Shown here piece after piece: positions 1 through 8,570 of a stretch of DNA of 64,000 nt. Position numbers and translations under genes: made by a program. Origin of the DNA: Bog-159 sp963785255 (GTDB taxonomy: Bacteria; Acidobacteriota; Terriglobia; Bryobacterales; Bryobacteraceae); NCBI GenBank assembly GCA_963785255.1, contig CAWAUR010000014.1, positions 248,001-312,000 on the forward strand. Reading direction: 5' to 3'. Numbering within the stretch: the stretch's first letter is position 1; each line of letters starts with the position of its first letter. Under the pieces are notes generated by a model. It ran no database searches. It saw only the letters and a list, made by a program, of their open reading frames with translations, and had not been told where the DNA came from.

Positions 1-2
1 TG

Positions 3-1202
3 GCCGCCGCGGATCTCCGCCGCCCCGCGCTTCCTATCGGCGCCAACACCGACCAGCGCATCGCCGCGCTTGAAAAGCAGATCGCCCAAAATCCCAAAAG
101 CGCCGACTTCCAGAATCAGTTAGCCGCCGCTTACATGCAGAAAGTCCGCGAAACCGTGGATTTCGGCTATCTCGATCGCGCGGAGCGGATCTTGAACGCC
201 GTGCTGCTCGCCGACGATGGCAATTACGAAGCGCTGCGCATGCGCGAGGTGGTGGAGTTGGAGCGCCACCATTTCCAGGCCGCCGCAGATCTGGCCGAAG
301 CCGTCATCGCCCTGCATCCTGGCGATCCGTGGAGTTACGGCGTGCTGGGCGACGCATCCATGGAAACCGGCCATTACGATCGCGCGGCGGCGGCTTACGA
401 AAAAATGCTGGCGCTGCGGCCCGATATATCCAGCCTGAATCGCGCTTCCTGGTATGAATTCGTCTCCGGACACCCGCAGCAAGCCATCGCGCTGATGCAA
501 CAGGCCATCGATTCCGGCGCGCCGTCGCCCGAAAACACGGCTTGGTGCCTGGTCGATCTGGGCAACCTGTATTTCAAAACCGGCGATATCGATCGCGCCG
601 CCGAAAGCTACTCGCGAGCCGCCCAAACGTTCCCCGGATATCATGCCGCGCAAGCCGGATTGGGGCGCGTGCGCGCGGCGCGGGGCGATTATTCCGGCGC
701 CATCGCCGCCTATTTGAAGGCGCAAAGCTCGGTGCCGTTGCCTGAATACACCGCCGCGATCGAGGAGTTGTACACGGTGACGAACCATCCCGACGAAGCC
801 CGCCGGCAGCGCGACTTGATCGATTTTGTGGATCGCATGGCGCGCCTGGCCGCCGAGAAAACCAATCGCAATCTCGCGCTGGTCTACGCCGACGAGGGCC
901 GCAACCTGGATCGCGCGCTGCATCTGATGGAAGAAGAGGTGAAGGTGCGCGACGACATTTATACGCGCGACGCTTTGGCGTGGGTCTTGTTCCAGCGCAA
1001 GGATTACGCGCGCGCCGAAGAATCTGCGCGGCTGGCTTTACGGATGGGCACACCGGAGCCCAGCTTTTACTACCACGCGGGCCGCATCGCCGCCGCGTTG
1101 GGTAAGCCGGATGACGCCCGCCGGCTGCTTAGCCGTGCGCTCGAGTTGAATCCAAAATTCGATTTGCAAGGCGTCGCCGTCGCCGCGCAACTGCTGCAGT
1201 AG
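3..1202 (+). CDS. TPR-repeat protein, 5' end cut by window edge
   Basis: The reading frame is already open at base 3 and runs without a stop to the TAG at 1200-1202, so the gene begins outside the window. An internal ATG at 135 is not a convincing start because the upstream residues are equally TPR-like. The product is a series of helical hairpins with TPR spacing (small residues, then Y, then P, as in AAAAYEKMLALRP and AESYSRAAQTFPGYHAAQAGLG). Repeats cover almost all of the roughly 400 visible residues and end in a canonical unit (FYYHAGRIAAALGKPDDA). TPR arrays are protein-interaction scaffolds; no enzymatic domain is visible. Any signal peptide would lie upstream of the window. Function beyond a scaffold cannot be assigned. 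Confidence 0.85.
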   Translation, partial: AAADLRRPALPIGANTDQRIAALEKQIAQNPKSADFQNQLAAAYMQKVRETVDFGYLDRAERILNAVLLADDGNYEALRMREVVELERHHFQAAADLAEAVIALHPGDPWSYGVLGDASMETGHYDRAAAAYEKMLALRPDISSLNRASWYEFVSGHPQQAIALMQQAIDSGAPSPENTAWCLVDLGNLYFKTGDIDRAAESYSRAAQTFPGYHAAQAGLGRVRAARGDYSGAIAAYLKAQSSVPLPEYTAAIEELYTVTNHPDEARRQRDLIDFVDRMARLAAEKTNRNLALVYADEGRNLDRALHLMEEEVKVRDDIYTRDALAWVLFQRKDYARAEESARLALRMGTPEPSFYYHAGRIAAALGKPDDARRLLSRALELNPKFDLQGVAVAAQLLQ

Positions 1203-1206
1203 TCCC

Positions 1207-1302
1207 GTGGGGCAGACCATCGTTTTTTGTGGTCTGCCTGCGGCCTCTCAGGCCGCCAGCGTGCGAACCCGGCAGACCACAAAAAACGATGGTCTGCCCC
1301 AC
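1207..1302. repeat. Palindromic intergenic repeat, 32-bp perfect arms
   Basis: The left arm (1207-1238, starting GTGGGGCAGACCATCG) and the right arm (1271-1302) are exact reverse complements over 32 bp, with a 32-bp spacer. It lies between two convergent genes and could form a long hairpin. A single diverged arm of the same family is found at 3810-3842. No T-tract follows, so a terminator role is only possible. Confidence 0.9.
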
Positions 1303-1303
1303 G

Positions 1304-3598
1304 CTATCTGGTAGCTACCGCAAACGAATTCCCGCGGCACCCATTCACCTCCACGCTGACCTCCGCGGCGCGCGGCGCGTCCATCGGCAATCGCACATTC
1401 AACTGATTTGCGCCACGATACAGAATCTCCGCCTCCTGCCCGCCGATGCGCACCCGCACCGTATCCGCCGCCGATCCAAAATTCGCTCCGAAAATCGAGA
1501 TCACACTAGCGCGCGCAAAAGGCGGTTGCCCAAACGTGACGCCATCCACGATCCCTGCGGGATTGATCAGCGGCGGTTGCAGCCGGGCATACGCCTGCTC
1601 GGCGACGGTCGCGGTGTGCGGGGTGTGGAGTTGCAAGATCCCATACGCGCATAGGGCAGGAACCAGCGCGACGCCCGCCGTCAGCCATAGCGGCACACGC
1701 AACAAAAGCAAAATGATTGTGGCGATGGTGATGCCGCGCCCCAGCCATTGGCTCCAGGAGGCGCCGAATCGTAACTCTACAGCGCCCGAGAGCGGCCCCT
1801 TCACCATCAAAAATCCGATGGGGTCCCGGTCGATCATGCCGCCCGACGCACGCCATCCGGCATCGTGGTTCACCTTGATCAGCACCGCCTCGTCGGCCGC
1901 TAGATTGGCCTGCACCACGGCCCGCTCCGGCGCCAGCCAACCGATTTGCGCGGGCCGGACTCCTTGCGCCCATGCCACGTACGATTCCAGAAACCGCACG
2001 TCATCGGTCGCGCGCAATGCGCCGGCCGGCGGCATACGTGCCAGGTCGACAACCACGGCCTGCTGCTCATCGGGAGGCGGCAAGCGGTAAATCGTATCGC
2101 CTGCGCCGTTAGTCCACGCCACCGGCCACGCGGCGAAACGGTCGGGATCGGCGAACCAGTGGAAGTGTTCCGCGGATGCCGCGCCGTGCACGACCAAATA
2201 ATGGACATCCAACGCGCGCATCCACAACTCGGCGATGTGCAGCGTATCCGCCGCCGGTCCGCATCCGAGCGCCACCTGCCTCTGCGCGGCGGGGACCAGA
2301 TAATTGCTGACACCTTGTGCGCTGCCGCCCGTCTGCGGGACGTCTGCCCAAATATTAAGCGCGCCTTCGAGTTCACCGGAGACCAGCACGCGCGCGGAAT
2401 CCGCATGCCGCGCCAACCAGTCCGAGATTTGATACGCGAGAGTCGAATGCGGGTCCACGGCGTGCTGCTGGACCGTCCATGCGCCGGCGAGAAATGGAAA
2501 TGCGGGCAGCGCACTGGCGGCCAGCACCAGCACGCCTGCGGGCTTGCGCCAGGTCCACGCGGCGGCCGCTACGCATCCGACGGCCAGCACCAGCGCCACG
2601 TTGAACTCCTGGATATAGCGGTGCGGAAGCGGTAGCAGATAGTTGCCCGTCATGCTGTATGAAACCACCACCGCGCCCGTGATCGCGAACAGCGCCAGCG
2701 CAAACGCCGCGGACGCTTTGATGCGCGGCCACAGGCTGACGCCGACGAGCACCGCCGCCGCCGCGAGAACCACGGTGGTGATTCCGCTCCAGGGCGTGGA
2801 AGGTTGGATGTGCCGCAGCACGACGCGATCGAGCAGCTTAGTGGTGAAGATGCAATCGGGGGAAATCCAGAAGGCGGCGAGTCCATAGCCGATGCCGGCC
2901 ACGCTCGCCACGCGCAGAGCCGCGCGCCCGAAGCCCAGATCGCGCGTGCGCGCCACCGCTACCGCTGCTAGAACCATGAGCAGCCCGATAATGCCCGCCC
3001 AATTCATCAGGAAGATGGCGGCGGCAAGCAGCGATGCGATCAGCCAGCGGTCGCGCCATGCCGCGGCCAGCACCAGCAGCACCAGGGCCAACGAAAGCGT
3101 ATGCGCCGATTCATTCGAGGCAATCAGGGCGACGAAGTTCCACGGTCCATGGCGGTACATGCCCGCAAATCCGCTGACGCCGGGGAGCAGATAATAGAGC
3201 ACGGTCGGCGAAAAGCTTTGCAGGCACGCCAGCGCGGCCGCTAACCGCCGCGAGCGGAATAACTGCAGGGCCGCGATATAGAAGGCCGCGGCCACCAGCG
3301 CGTAACTCGCGCCGCTGTCCAGGTGATAGGCGCGGCCCAACGAGCGTACCGGAACCAGAAGCACCAACAGATGGAAAAGCGGCGGATACAAATAATGGAA
3401 CGGCGCGCCGCCATACTGCAACGAATTCCACGACCAGGGGCGGTCGCGAAACATGCGCGACATCCCGATGTAAGTGTAGTCGTTGTTCCAGGCCTGGTCC
3501 GAAAAGTCCATGGTGAAGAAGGGAGCGATGACCAGCAGGTTGAGAATGATGAGCGATGCGATGATGCCGCAATCGATGGCGAAGGAATGGCGCCGCAT
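1304..3598 (-). CDS. Polytopic membrane protein with Solibacter-type C-terminal domain
   Basis: About 764 residues. The N-terminal ~480 residues hold many hydrophobic segments separated by short loops. A DFSDQAWNNDYTY motif comes just after the first membrane helix and a YPPLFHLLVLL motif follows, as in GT-C-type or 6-pyruvoyl-tetrahydropterin-synthase-related membrane proteins. A soluble part follows, then a last membrane segment (about 660-700). The C-terminus (GVTFGQPPFARASVISIFG, then VRIGGQEAEILYRG) resembles TIGR03437. The start is placed at the ATG at 3596-3598 (MRRHSFAIDCG). A longer frame to 3700 exists, but its extra residues translate the palindromic repeat at 3666-3735. The gene probably acts in envelope glycan or lipid-linked sugar handling; no substrate can be named. 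Confidence 0.7.
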   Translation of the reverse strand: MRRHSFAIDCGIIASLIILNLLVIAPFFTMDFSDQAWNNDYTYIGMSRMFRDRPWSWNSLQYGGAPFHYLYPPLFHLLVLLVPVRSLGRAYHLDSGASYALVAAAFYIAALQLFRSRRLAAALACLQSFSPTVLYYLLPGVSGFAGMYRHGPWNFVALIASNESAHTLSLALVLLVLAAAWRDRWLIASLLAAAIFLMNWAGIIGLLMVLAAVAVARTRDLGFGRAALRVASVAGIGYGLAAFWISPDCIFTTKLLDRVVLRHIQPSTPWSGITTVVLAAAAVLVGVSLWPRIKASAAFALALFAITGAVVVSYSMTGNYLLPLPHRYIQEFNVALVLAVGCVAAAAWTWRKPAGVLVLAASALPAFPFLAGAWTVQQHAVDPHSTLAYQISDWLARHADSARVLVSGELEGALNIWADVPQTGGSAQGVSNYLVPAAQRQVALGCGPAADTLHIAELWMRALDVHYLVVHGAASAEHFHWFADPDRFAAWPVAWTNGAGDTIYRLPPPDEQQAVVVDLARMPPAGALRATDDVRFLESYVAWAQGVRPAQIGWLAPERAVVQANLAADEAVLIKVNHDAGWRASGGMIDRDPIGFLMVKGPLSGAVELRFGASWSQWLGRGITIATIILLLLRVPLWLTAGVALVPALCAYGILQLHTPHTATVAEQAYARLQPPLINPAGIVDGVTFGQPPFARASVISIFGANFGSAADTVRVRIGGQEAEILYRGANQLNVRLPMDAPRAAEVSVEVNGCRGNSFAVATR

Positions 3599-3665
3599 CG
3601 GGGTTGGCGAGATTCCAAGTCTATCACAACAGTTTTGGGACCCTGACTCGAGGAAACCGCTCCAA

Positions 3666-3735
3666 CCGCTCCCTGACGGTCGCGGCTCAGTAAATCGCAC
3701 GCGATTGTTACCGAGCCGCGACCGTCAGGAAGCGG
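3666..3735. repeat. Palindromic repeat, 'ACCGAGCCGCGACCGT' family
   Basis: Arms 3666-3693 and 3708-3735 are inverted copies of CCGCTCCCTGACGGTCGCGG-type sequence with one mismatch and a short spacer. It lies between divergently oriented genes. Related elements occur at 39124-39188 (perfect 26-bp arms), 30486-30512 (one arm), and inside coding sequence at 24304-24349 and 53136-53164. Confidence 0.9.
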
Positions 3736-3788
3736 TGTCCCCGAACGGTTACGCACCCCGCATCCCCTGCTATACTGCGGCCTGAGAC

Positions 3789-5231
3789 ATGCTTGGGTTG
3801 CGAAAATTCGGCAGACCACAAACCACGATGGTCTGCCCCACGGTGTTAGCCGCCGCCGCGATCCTCGCCTATCAACTCTTCATCCCGCCGATTGTAGGCT
3901 TGGCCGATCAAGGCGACTTCCTGCGCACTATCGGACGCTTCGGTTGGGGACCGCAGCATCACGGCAACCTGGAGTATGTCTATGTCGAGCCTAAGTACAT
4001 CCCCGATCCGCAGTACCGCTCGCCTTACTGGGAGCAGGCCAATAGCGAGTACTTATTCGTAGGCGCCGCCCTGTTAGTGAATAAGTTGATCTCGAAGGAT
4101 GGGTTACTCGATATTACCGTCGCCGGATTCGTGCACGCGCTGGTATTCCTGGCGGTGTTCGCGCGGCTGCTATGGGTCACGCGGCGAACCCGCGCTCGCG
4201 CGCTGCTGTGGATCGGCGCATTAGTGGCGCTCACCGACGCGGGCTACGCCGTCTACTTCAATTCGTGGTATGCCGAGCCGGCTTCCTGCTTCTTCTTTCT
4301 GCTGCTGCTGGCCGAAGGCGTGGAGATCGCGCGCACCGGTGAGACCAATTTGGCGGGCATCCTGCGATGGTCGTTATGGTCGATTCTGTGGATTCTGGCG
4401 AAGCCGCAGAACGCGCCCATCGGCCTGATTGTCGGTCTGTTCACGATCCGCCTGGCCGTGTGGACACCATCCAAACGTGCGCGCATGGCGGCCTGGGCCG
4501 GCGCGTGCGCGATGTTCGCCTGCGCCGCATTCAACATATTCGCCATGCCGCGCTACGGGCGCCAGGCAAATACTTACGGCGTGATCTTCTCCGGCATCCT
4601 AGGGGATTCGAAGAACCCGCAGGCCGATCTGCGCGCCCTGGGGCTCGATCCGCAACTCGCCCAATACGCAGGCACCGGCGCGTGGACTCCCGGCACTTAC
4701 TTTCCGCAAATGGCCGCTTCCGGCGTACTAGCGCGCGTGAATACGTTCACCGTGCTGCGATTCTATCTACTGCATCCGGCGCGTATGTGGCGTCGTCTGC
4801 ACGGGCTGCTGCCAATCGTCACGTTTCTGCGGCGCAATTGGTACGGTAACTTCGAGCCGTCCGCGGGATTGCCCCCCGCCGCACAAAGCCGCGCGTTCAC
4901 TCTGTGGAGCGGACTCCACGAACGCGTGTTACCGCACGTGAATAAGTGGATCGTATTCGCCATCGCGTTGTGGCCGATCGCCGTCTTGTGGCGATGGCTT
5001 CGCGAGCGCGACCCCTTGCGCCGCCGCCGATTGGAATTGCTGGCGTTGATCCCCATCTGCTGCCTGGCGGCATTGTTCAGCGCGGTATATGGCGACGCGT
5101 TCGACGTGATCAAGCATATGTATCTTTTCAATCTGCTGCTGGATACATGCATGCTATACGCGGCGGCATCTCTGTGGACCGTTATTTCGTGCTTATCTCG
5201 ACCGCATTGGTCTTCACGCCGCCGACGATGA
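3789..5231 (+). CDS. Polytopic membrane protein, putative GT-C-like glycosyltransferase
   Basis: 480 residues. After one N-terminal hydrophobic segment comes the motif GLADQGDFLRTIGRFGW, an acidic loop placed as in GT-C enzymes. At least eight further hydrophobic helices follow (LVALTDAGYAVYF, ALWPIAVLWRWL and others). I see no soluble catalytic domain. Two ATGs are possible: 3789 or 3828. The residues between them (RFGRPQTTM) are encoded by one arm of a palindromic repeat, so the later start is also credible. The last 50 bp overlap the convergent GT39 gene. Neighbouring membrane glycosyltransferases suggest surface polysaccharide assembly; the substrate is unknown. Confidence 0.65.
   Translation: MLGLRKFGRPQTTMVCPTVLAAAAILAYQLFIPPIVGLADQGDFLRTIGRFGWGPQHHGNLEYVYVEPKYIPDPQYRSPYWEQANSEYLFVGAALLVNKLISKDGLLDITVAGFVHALVFLAVFARLLWVTRRTRARALLWIGALVALTDAGYAVYFNSWYAEPASCFFFLLLLAEGVEIARTGETNLAGILRWSLWSILWILAKPQNAPIGLIVGLFTIRLAVWTPSKRARMAAWAGACAMFACAAFNIFAMPRYGRQANTYGVIFSGILGDSKNPQADLRALGLDPQLAQYAGTGAWTPGTYFPQMAASGVLARVNTFTVLRFYLLHPARMWRRLHGLLPIVTFLRRNWYGNFEPSAGLPPAAQSRAFTLWSGLHERVLPHVNKWIVFAIALWPIAVLWRWLRERDPLRRRRLELLALIPICCLAALFSAVYGDAFDVIKHMYLFNLLLDTCMLYAAASLWTVISCLSRPHWSSRRRR
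3810..3842. repeat. Single arm of the GTGGGGCAGACC repeat at a gene start
   Basis: This stretch matches the right arm of the 1207-1302 element except for a few bases in its centre. It overlaps the predicted first codons of the 3789-5231 gene and contains the alternative ATG (3828). Confidence 0.75.
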
Positions 5232-7152
5232 TGACAAGTTGGTGCACGCCGCGCGAAAGCCCGCGGGGTACCCGCACGTTCACTTGCCCGACGCCTGTCA
5301 GCCCCGGCGCAGGCCCGGCAAACAGCACCTCCGCGGGCTGTCCGTCAATCGCCGCTGTCACCGCCGTAAGCGCCGCGCCTCCTCCCTTCAGGTAAACCAT
5401 GATGGACGATTCAGCCGCCGCCGGATTGTCCGGCTGATTGGGACTGTAGTCCGCATTCCGCGCCGCGCCGTTCGCATCCCACACCACGATGTAGGGCTTA
5501 CTCGCATCCGTGTCGCCCGATGACGGCGGGATATGATACAGCCACACCGCGCCTACCTTCTCGGTGGGCGGTATCTTCTCCCACCATGGCTTGAACGGCA
5601 GCCCCAGCGTTTTCACAACCGTGGGACTGAGCGCATACCAGCCTTCGTGGGGGGGGTACACATCGGCGGGCTGGATGCGCGGCAGTCCATAAAGCCGCCG
5701 GATCGACTCTTCGACGGGCAGCGGCAGCGTGAGAGGCTCGATCAGCATGACGGACACTTCTTCGACGCCCAACTGGCGCAGGCGGCGGCCCAGGCGCTTG
5801 GTATCCTGCCCCCAATCGAGATTCGAATCCACCAGGATTTTGGATGGATCGTGGCTGGCGAATTCGTTGAAATAGGAGAGGTAGTCGGGATGGTGGAGGG
5901 CGCCTTCGATGGCCAGCCAGAGGAGTAGCGCGACAACTGTAGGGCGGGCAATCATGCCCGCAGCCGGCTTTCCAGCCGGCTTGGCCGCCTGAAAGGCGGC
6001 TGCGGCCAGGATTGGCCGCCCCACAGCGATCGCGGCGAGGATCGATAGGCTTAGGTACACCGGTAAGATGTGGCGGACTCCGATGTCCACGCTTCCGGCC
6101 ATCGCCGGGATCAGCACGCCTAGCAAAAATGCGATCGGCAAGCGGTATGCGGAAAGGCGGAACCTTCGGCAGCAGGTATAGGCTCCTGCCAGTGACAGGA
6201 TCAGCAATGCGATGGGTGTCTTCACCGCCAGCGCGACTGGAAAATAATACCACCAGCCTTTGAGATTGTAACGGCCCAGCAGATAGCTGGGATGGCCTCC
6301 GCGGTTGTGGTCCCGCGCCTCTAGCAGGCCGTTGAACAACTCGGGCGCCGGCAGCCTGATGTTCCATGCGGGGACCTTCCCCAACGAGAACCAGTAACCG
6401 GCCCAGATGACGATGGCGCCCACTAGAACGGCTAGCGCGAAGGTTGCGGCGCGGGCGCGGACCAGCGCGGTTAACTTGCGCAAGCCAGGCCACTGCGCCG
6501 CCAAGTAGAACAGCAGCGCGATGAAGACCGCCGCGGGCAGATACAGCAATGCGGTGAATTTCGAGAGCACCGCCAGCGCCGTGGCCAAGCCCAGCAGCGC
6601 AGCGCGCTTCCAGCTTGGCGATTCGGCCCACAGCACCAGCGTCAGGAATGCCGCGCCCACCGTTGCGGCGAGCGCCATGTCGGTGCAGGCGATACCGGCG
6701 TGCGCGAGCACGGATGGCTCGAACGTGAACACTGCCACGCCGAGCAGCGCCACCCACCCGCCGAAGTAATGCCGGCACCAAAAATAAACCACGCCACAGG
6801 CCAGCCAGAAGAACGGCAGGATACCCAGACGCATCAACGCCAGCGTGCGGCCCGGACGGGGCGACTTCACAATCAAGTCGCGGCCCTCCACGTTGTAATT
6901 GTCTTCGCCCAACGGCCGGATGCCCGCCAAATAAGGCGGCAGCGCGGCGGCGGCACGCGCCAGAGGCGGCTGCTCCGGCCAGTATCCGTAAACGTGTTTG
7001 CTCAGATATTGCAGGCCGCAAGCGAAATGGCCAGGCTCATCGATCGTAAAGCTGAACACATGATAGGTGGAAACGATCCGGATGCTGGCAATGGCGACCA
7101 ATACGATCGCTATGATCGATGCGCGCCGCTCGGTCACTTCGTATCGAGACAT
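5182..7152 (-). CDS. GT39/PMT-like membrane glycosyltransferase with Solibacter C-terminal domain
   Basis: About 656 residues. The first membrane helix is followed by FTIDEPGHFACGLQYL, the acidic DE motif in the first periplasmic loop of protein-O-mannosyltransferase-type GT-C enzymes. Conserved PPLAR follows, then some ten further membrane segments. Such enzymes transfer a sugar from a polyprenyl phosphate on the outer face of the membrane. The last ~85 residues (AALTAVTAAIDGQPAEVLFAG to VKTNAVEIS) match the TIGR03437-type domain and should be extracytoplasmic. The start is the ATG at 7150-7152 (MSRYEVTERR), inside the end of the upstream gene, so translational coupling is likely. A repeat element is carried in frame in a loop (5939-6010). 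Confidence 0.75.
   Translation of the reverse strand: MSRYEVTERRASIIAIVLVAIASIRIVSTYHVFSFTIDEPGHFACGLQYLSKHVYGYWPEQPPLARAAAALPPYLAGIRPLGEDNYNVEGRDLIVKSPRPGRTLALMRLGILPFFWLACGVVYFWCRHYFGGWVALLGVAVFTFEPSVLAHAGIACTDMALAATVGAAFLTLVLWAESPSWKRAALLGLATALAVLSKFTALLYLPAAVFIALLFYLAAQWPGLRKLTALVRARAATFALAVLVGAIVIWAGYWFSLGKVPAWNIRLPAPELFNGLLEARDHNRGGHPSYLLGRYNLKGWWYYFPVALAVKTPIALLILSLAGAYTCCRRFRLSAYRLPIAFLLGVLIPAMAGSVDIGVRHILPVYLSLSILAAIAVGRPILAAAAFQAAKPAGKPAAGMIARPTVVALLLWLAIEGALHHPDYLSYFNEFASHDPSKILVDSNLDWGQDTKRLGRRLRQLGVEEVSVMLIEPLTLPLPVEESIRRLYGLPRIQPADVYPPHEGWYALSPTVVKTLGLPFKPWWEKIPPTEKVGAVWLYHIPPSSGDTDASKPYIVVWDANGAARNADYSPNQPDNPAAAESSIMVYLKGGGAALTAVTAAIDGQPAEVLFAGPAPGLTGVGQVNVRVPRGLSRGVHQLVIIVGGVKTNAVEISTK
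5939..6010. repeat. Palindromic repeat carried in frame inside the GT39 gene
   Basis: Three short hairpins stand in series: GCGGGCA/TGCCCGC, GCCGGCTTTCCAGCCGGC and GCCGCCTGAAAGGCGGC. On the coding strand they encode an Ala/Lys/Pro-rich loop (AAAAFQAAKPAGKPAAGM) between two membrane helices, a region with no family-conserved motif. Confidence 0.7.
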
Positions 7153-8570
7153 CGGTTTCGCTCGATGCGATTCGCCGCCAGCTTCACGCCGGGCGCAGCC
7201 TCGATGCAATGTTGGCGCATGCCGAAGCCGGAAATTTCGTTATCCGCGATTTCGTTATCCTGCGTGCGGGCCGGACGCGCCGCGCCCGCCACCAGGTAGA
7301 TGCCGCTATCGAGCAGCGCGGCGTCGCCGGAACTGTAATCGCAGTGCGGCCGGGTGCGGTCGCCGGTGCATTGGTCGCGGTTGAGGTTGATGAAGCGATT
7401 GTGCGTGATCGTTTGATGAAAACCGAGCAGGTATAAGCCGCCGTAACCCGCGCCGTCGATCAGATTGCCGTTGACAACCACGTCGGAAGATTCGAAATCG
7501 GGATTCGAGTTATTGAACACGATACCGAACTGTGCCCACGGATATTCGCTCGCGGGCTTGCGGCTGATGCAGGAATTATCGCGGATTTCACCATCGTGAA
7601 AGCCGTCGAGGTCCATGCACTTTCCGTTGATGTCTTCGAAGTGATTGCCCGTGTAATTGGATTGATCCACGTTCCCGGCGGTGTCGATCGCCACGGGCAC
7701 GGCCCATGCCGCGATATCCACCAGTTCCACCGGATATCCGATGCGGCCGCCGCGGTTGCCGTTGACCGCGACGTGCGTGGCGTGTCCGACTTGAATGGCA
7801 TCGCGCGCGACCTCTTCGACGATATTCTCCGCGATGACGCCGTTCGCGTTGCGCGGCGAGTGATAGAACGAATGCGTCCATATGCCGTTGCCGCGCACGC
7901 GGCGCAGCGTCGCTTGCCGCACTTCGAAATCACGCGTGCCTTCTTCGAGCAGGATTCCGCCGGATGCGTTGTTATGGCCGGTGGGGGAGAGCGATCCGCA
8001 ATCTTCTATCGTGACTCGATCGATGCGCACACCGTTCGAGGCGCTCACCAGCAGCGGGTAGTTGGCCACTTCGCGGAAAGACACATCGCGGATGGAAAGA
8101 TGTGTGGCGCTCTCGATGACGATGCCGTTGTTCAGATAGTAGCGTGCGAAAGGGACGTCGCCGGTGGGCAATCCGATGGGTTTCTCGAGAGCCGCGCGAT
8201 TGCCCTCGATGCGAAAGCCGGTGAGACGTAGATCGGTCGCGCCTTTCGCATAGATCAGCGCGCGGCCCACGAAATCGGATGCGGCACGCAGGCTGGTGCC
8301 CGATGCGCTGCCGCGGATTTCGAGGTGGTGGGCGCCTTCCGCGACTGTTAATTCGCGGTGCAGTTCGATGGTTCCCGCGGGTAGTTCGATGACGCCCGTG
8401 CGTTGGGAAAAATCCGGCGGCCGGGCTGTGCACCCAGCGAGTAGTAAAGAGAATGCCACTGTGGGGCAGGCTCGTAGCCTGCGGCGGCCACTCTGGCCGC
8501 CTGCTGGAACGTTGTCAGTGCAGCAGGCGGCCAGAGTGGCCGCCGCAGGCAGGGTGCCTGCCCCACTCAT
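7134..8570 (-). CDS. Right-handed beta-helix lipoprotein
   Basis: 478 residues from the ATG at 8570. A short hydrophobic stretch ends in a lipobox (LLLAGC), so the mature protein is probably lipid-anchored. The body shows repeated N-G-I-x-I and N-x-I-x-D ladders (NNGIVIESATHLSIRDVSF, NGVRIDRVTIEDC, GYGGLYLLGFHQTITHNRF) typical of pectate-lyase-like parallel beta-helices that bind or cleave polysaccharide. The ATG overlaps the preceding stop codon (ATGA), which supports coupling. The first 37 residues, however, are encoded by a palindromic repeat (8460-8566), and a GTG at 8457-8459 lies just before the hydrophobic stretch, so the true start is uncertain. No catalytic residues can be assigned. 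Confidence 0.7.
   Translation of the reverse strand: MSGAGTLPAAATLAACCTDNVPAGGQSGRRRLRACPTVAFSLLLAGCTARPPDFSQRTGVIELPAGTIELHRELTVAEGAHHLEIRGSASGTSLRAASDFVGRALIYAKGATDLRLTGFRIEGNRAALEKPIGLPTGDVPFARYYLNNGIVIESATHLSIRDVSFREVANYPLLVSASNGVRIDRVTIEDCGSLSPTGHNNASGGILLEEGTRDFEVRQATLRRVRGNGIWTHSFYHSPRNANGVIAENIVEEVARDAIQVGHATHVAVNGNRGGRIGYPVELVDIAAWAVPVAIDTAGNVDQSNYTGNHFEDINGKCMDLDGFHDGEIRDNSCISRKPASEYPWAQFGIVFNNSNPDFESSDVVVNGNLIDGAGYGGLYLLGFHQTITHNRFINLNRDQCTGDRTRPHCDYSSGDAALLDSGIYLVAGAARPARTQDNEIADNEISGFGMRQHCIEAAPGVKLAANRIERNRCLDTK
8460..8566. repeat. Palindromic repeat at a gene start
   Basis: The left arm (from 8460, GTGGGGCAGGCTCGTAGCC) and the right arm (to 8566) are inverted and nearly perfect over about 46 bp around a 13-bp centre. 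It fills the stretch between the ATGA overlap at 8567-8570 and the lipoprotein signal, so it is either leader or coding sequence. Confidence 0.85.

Noticed and set aside
120..923. Minus-strand frame of 267 codons at the window start
   Set aside because: Shadow of the TPR gene; the opposite strand has clear TPR periodicity.
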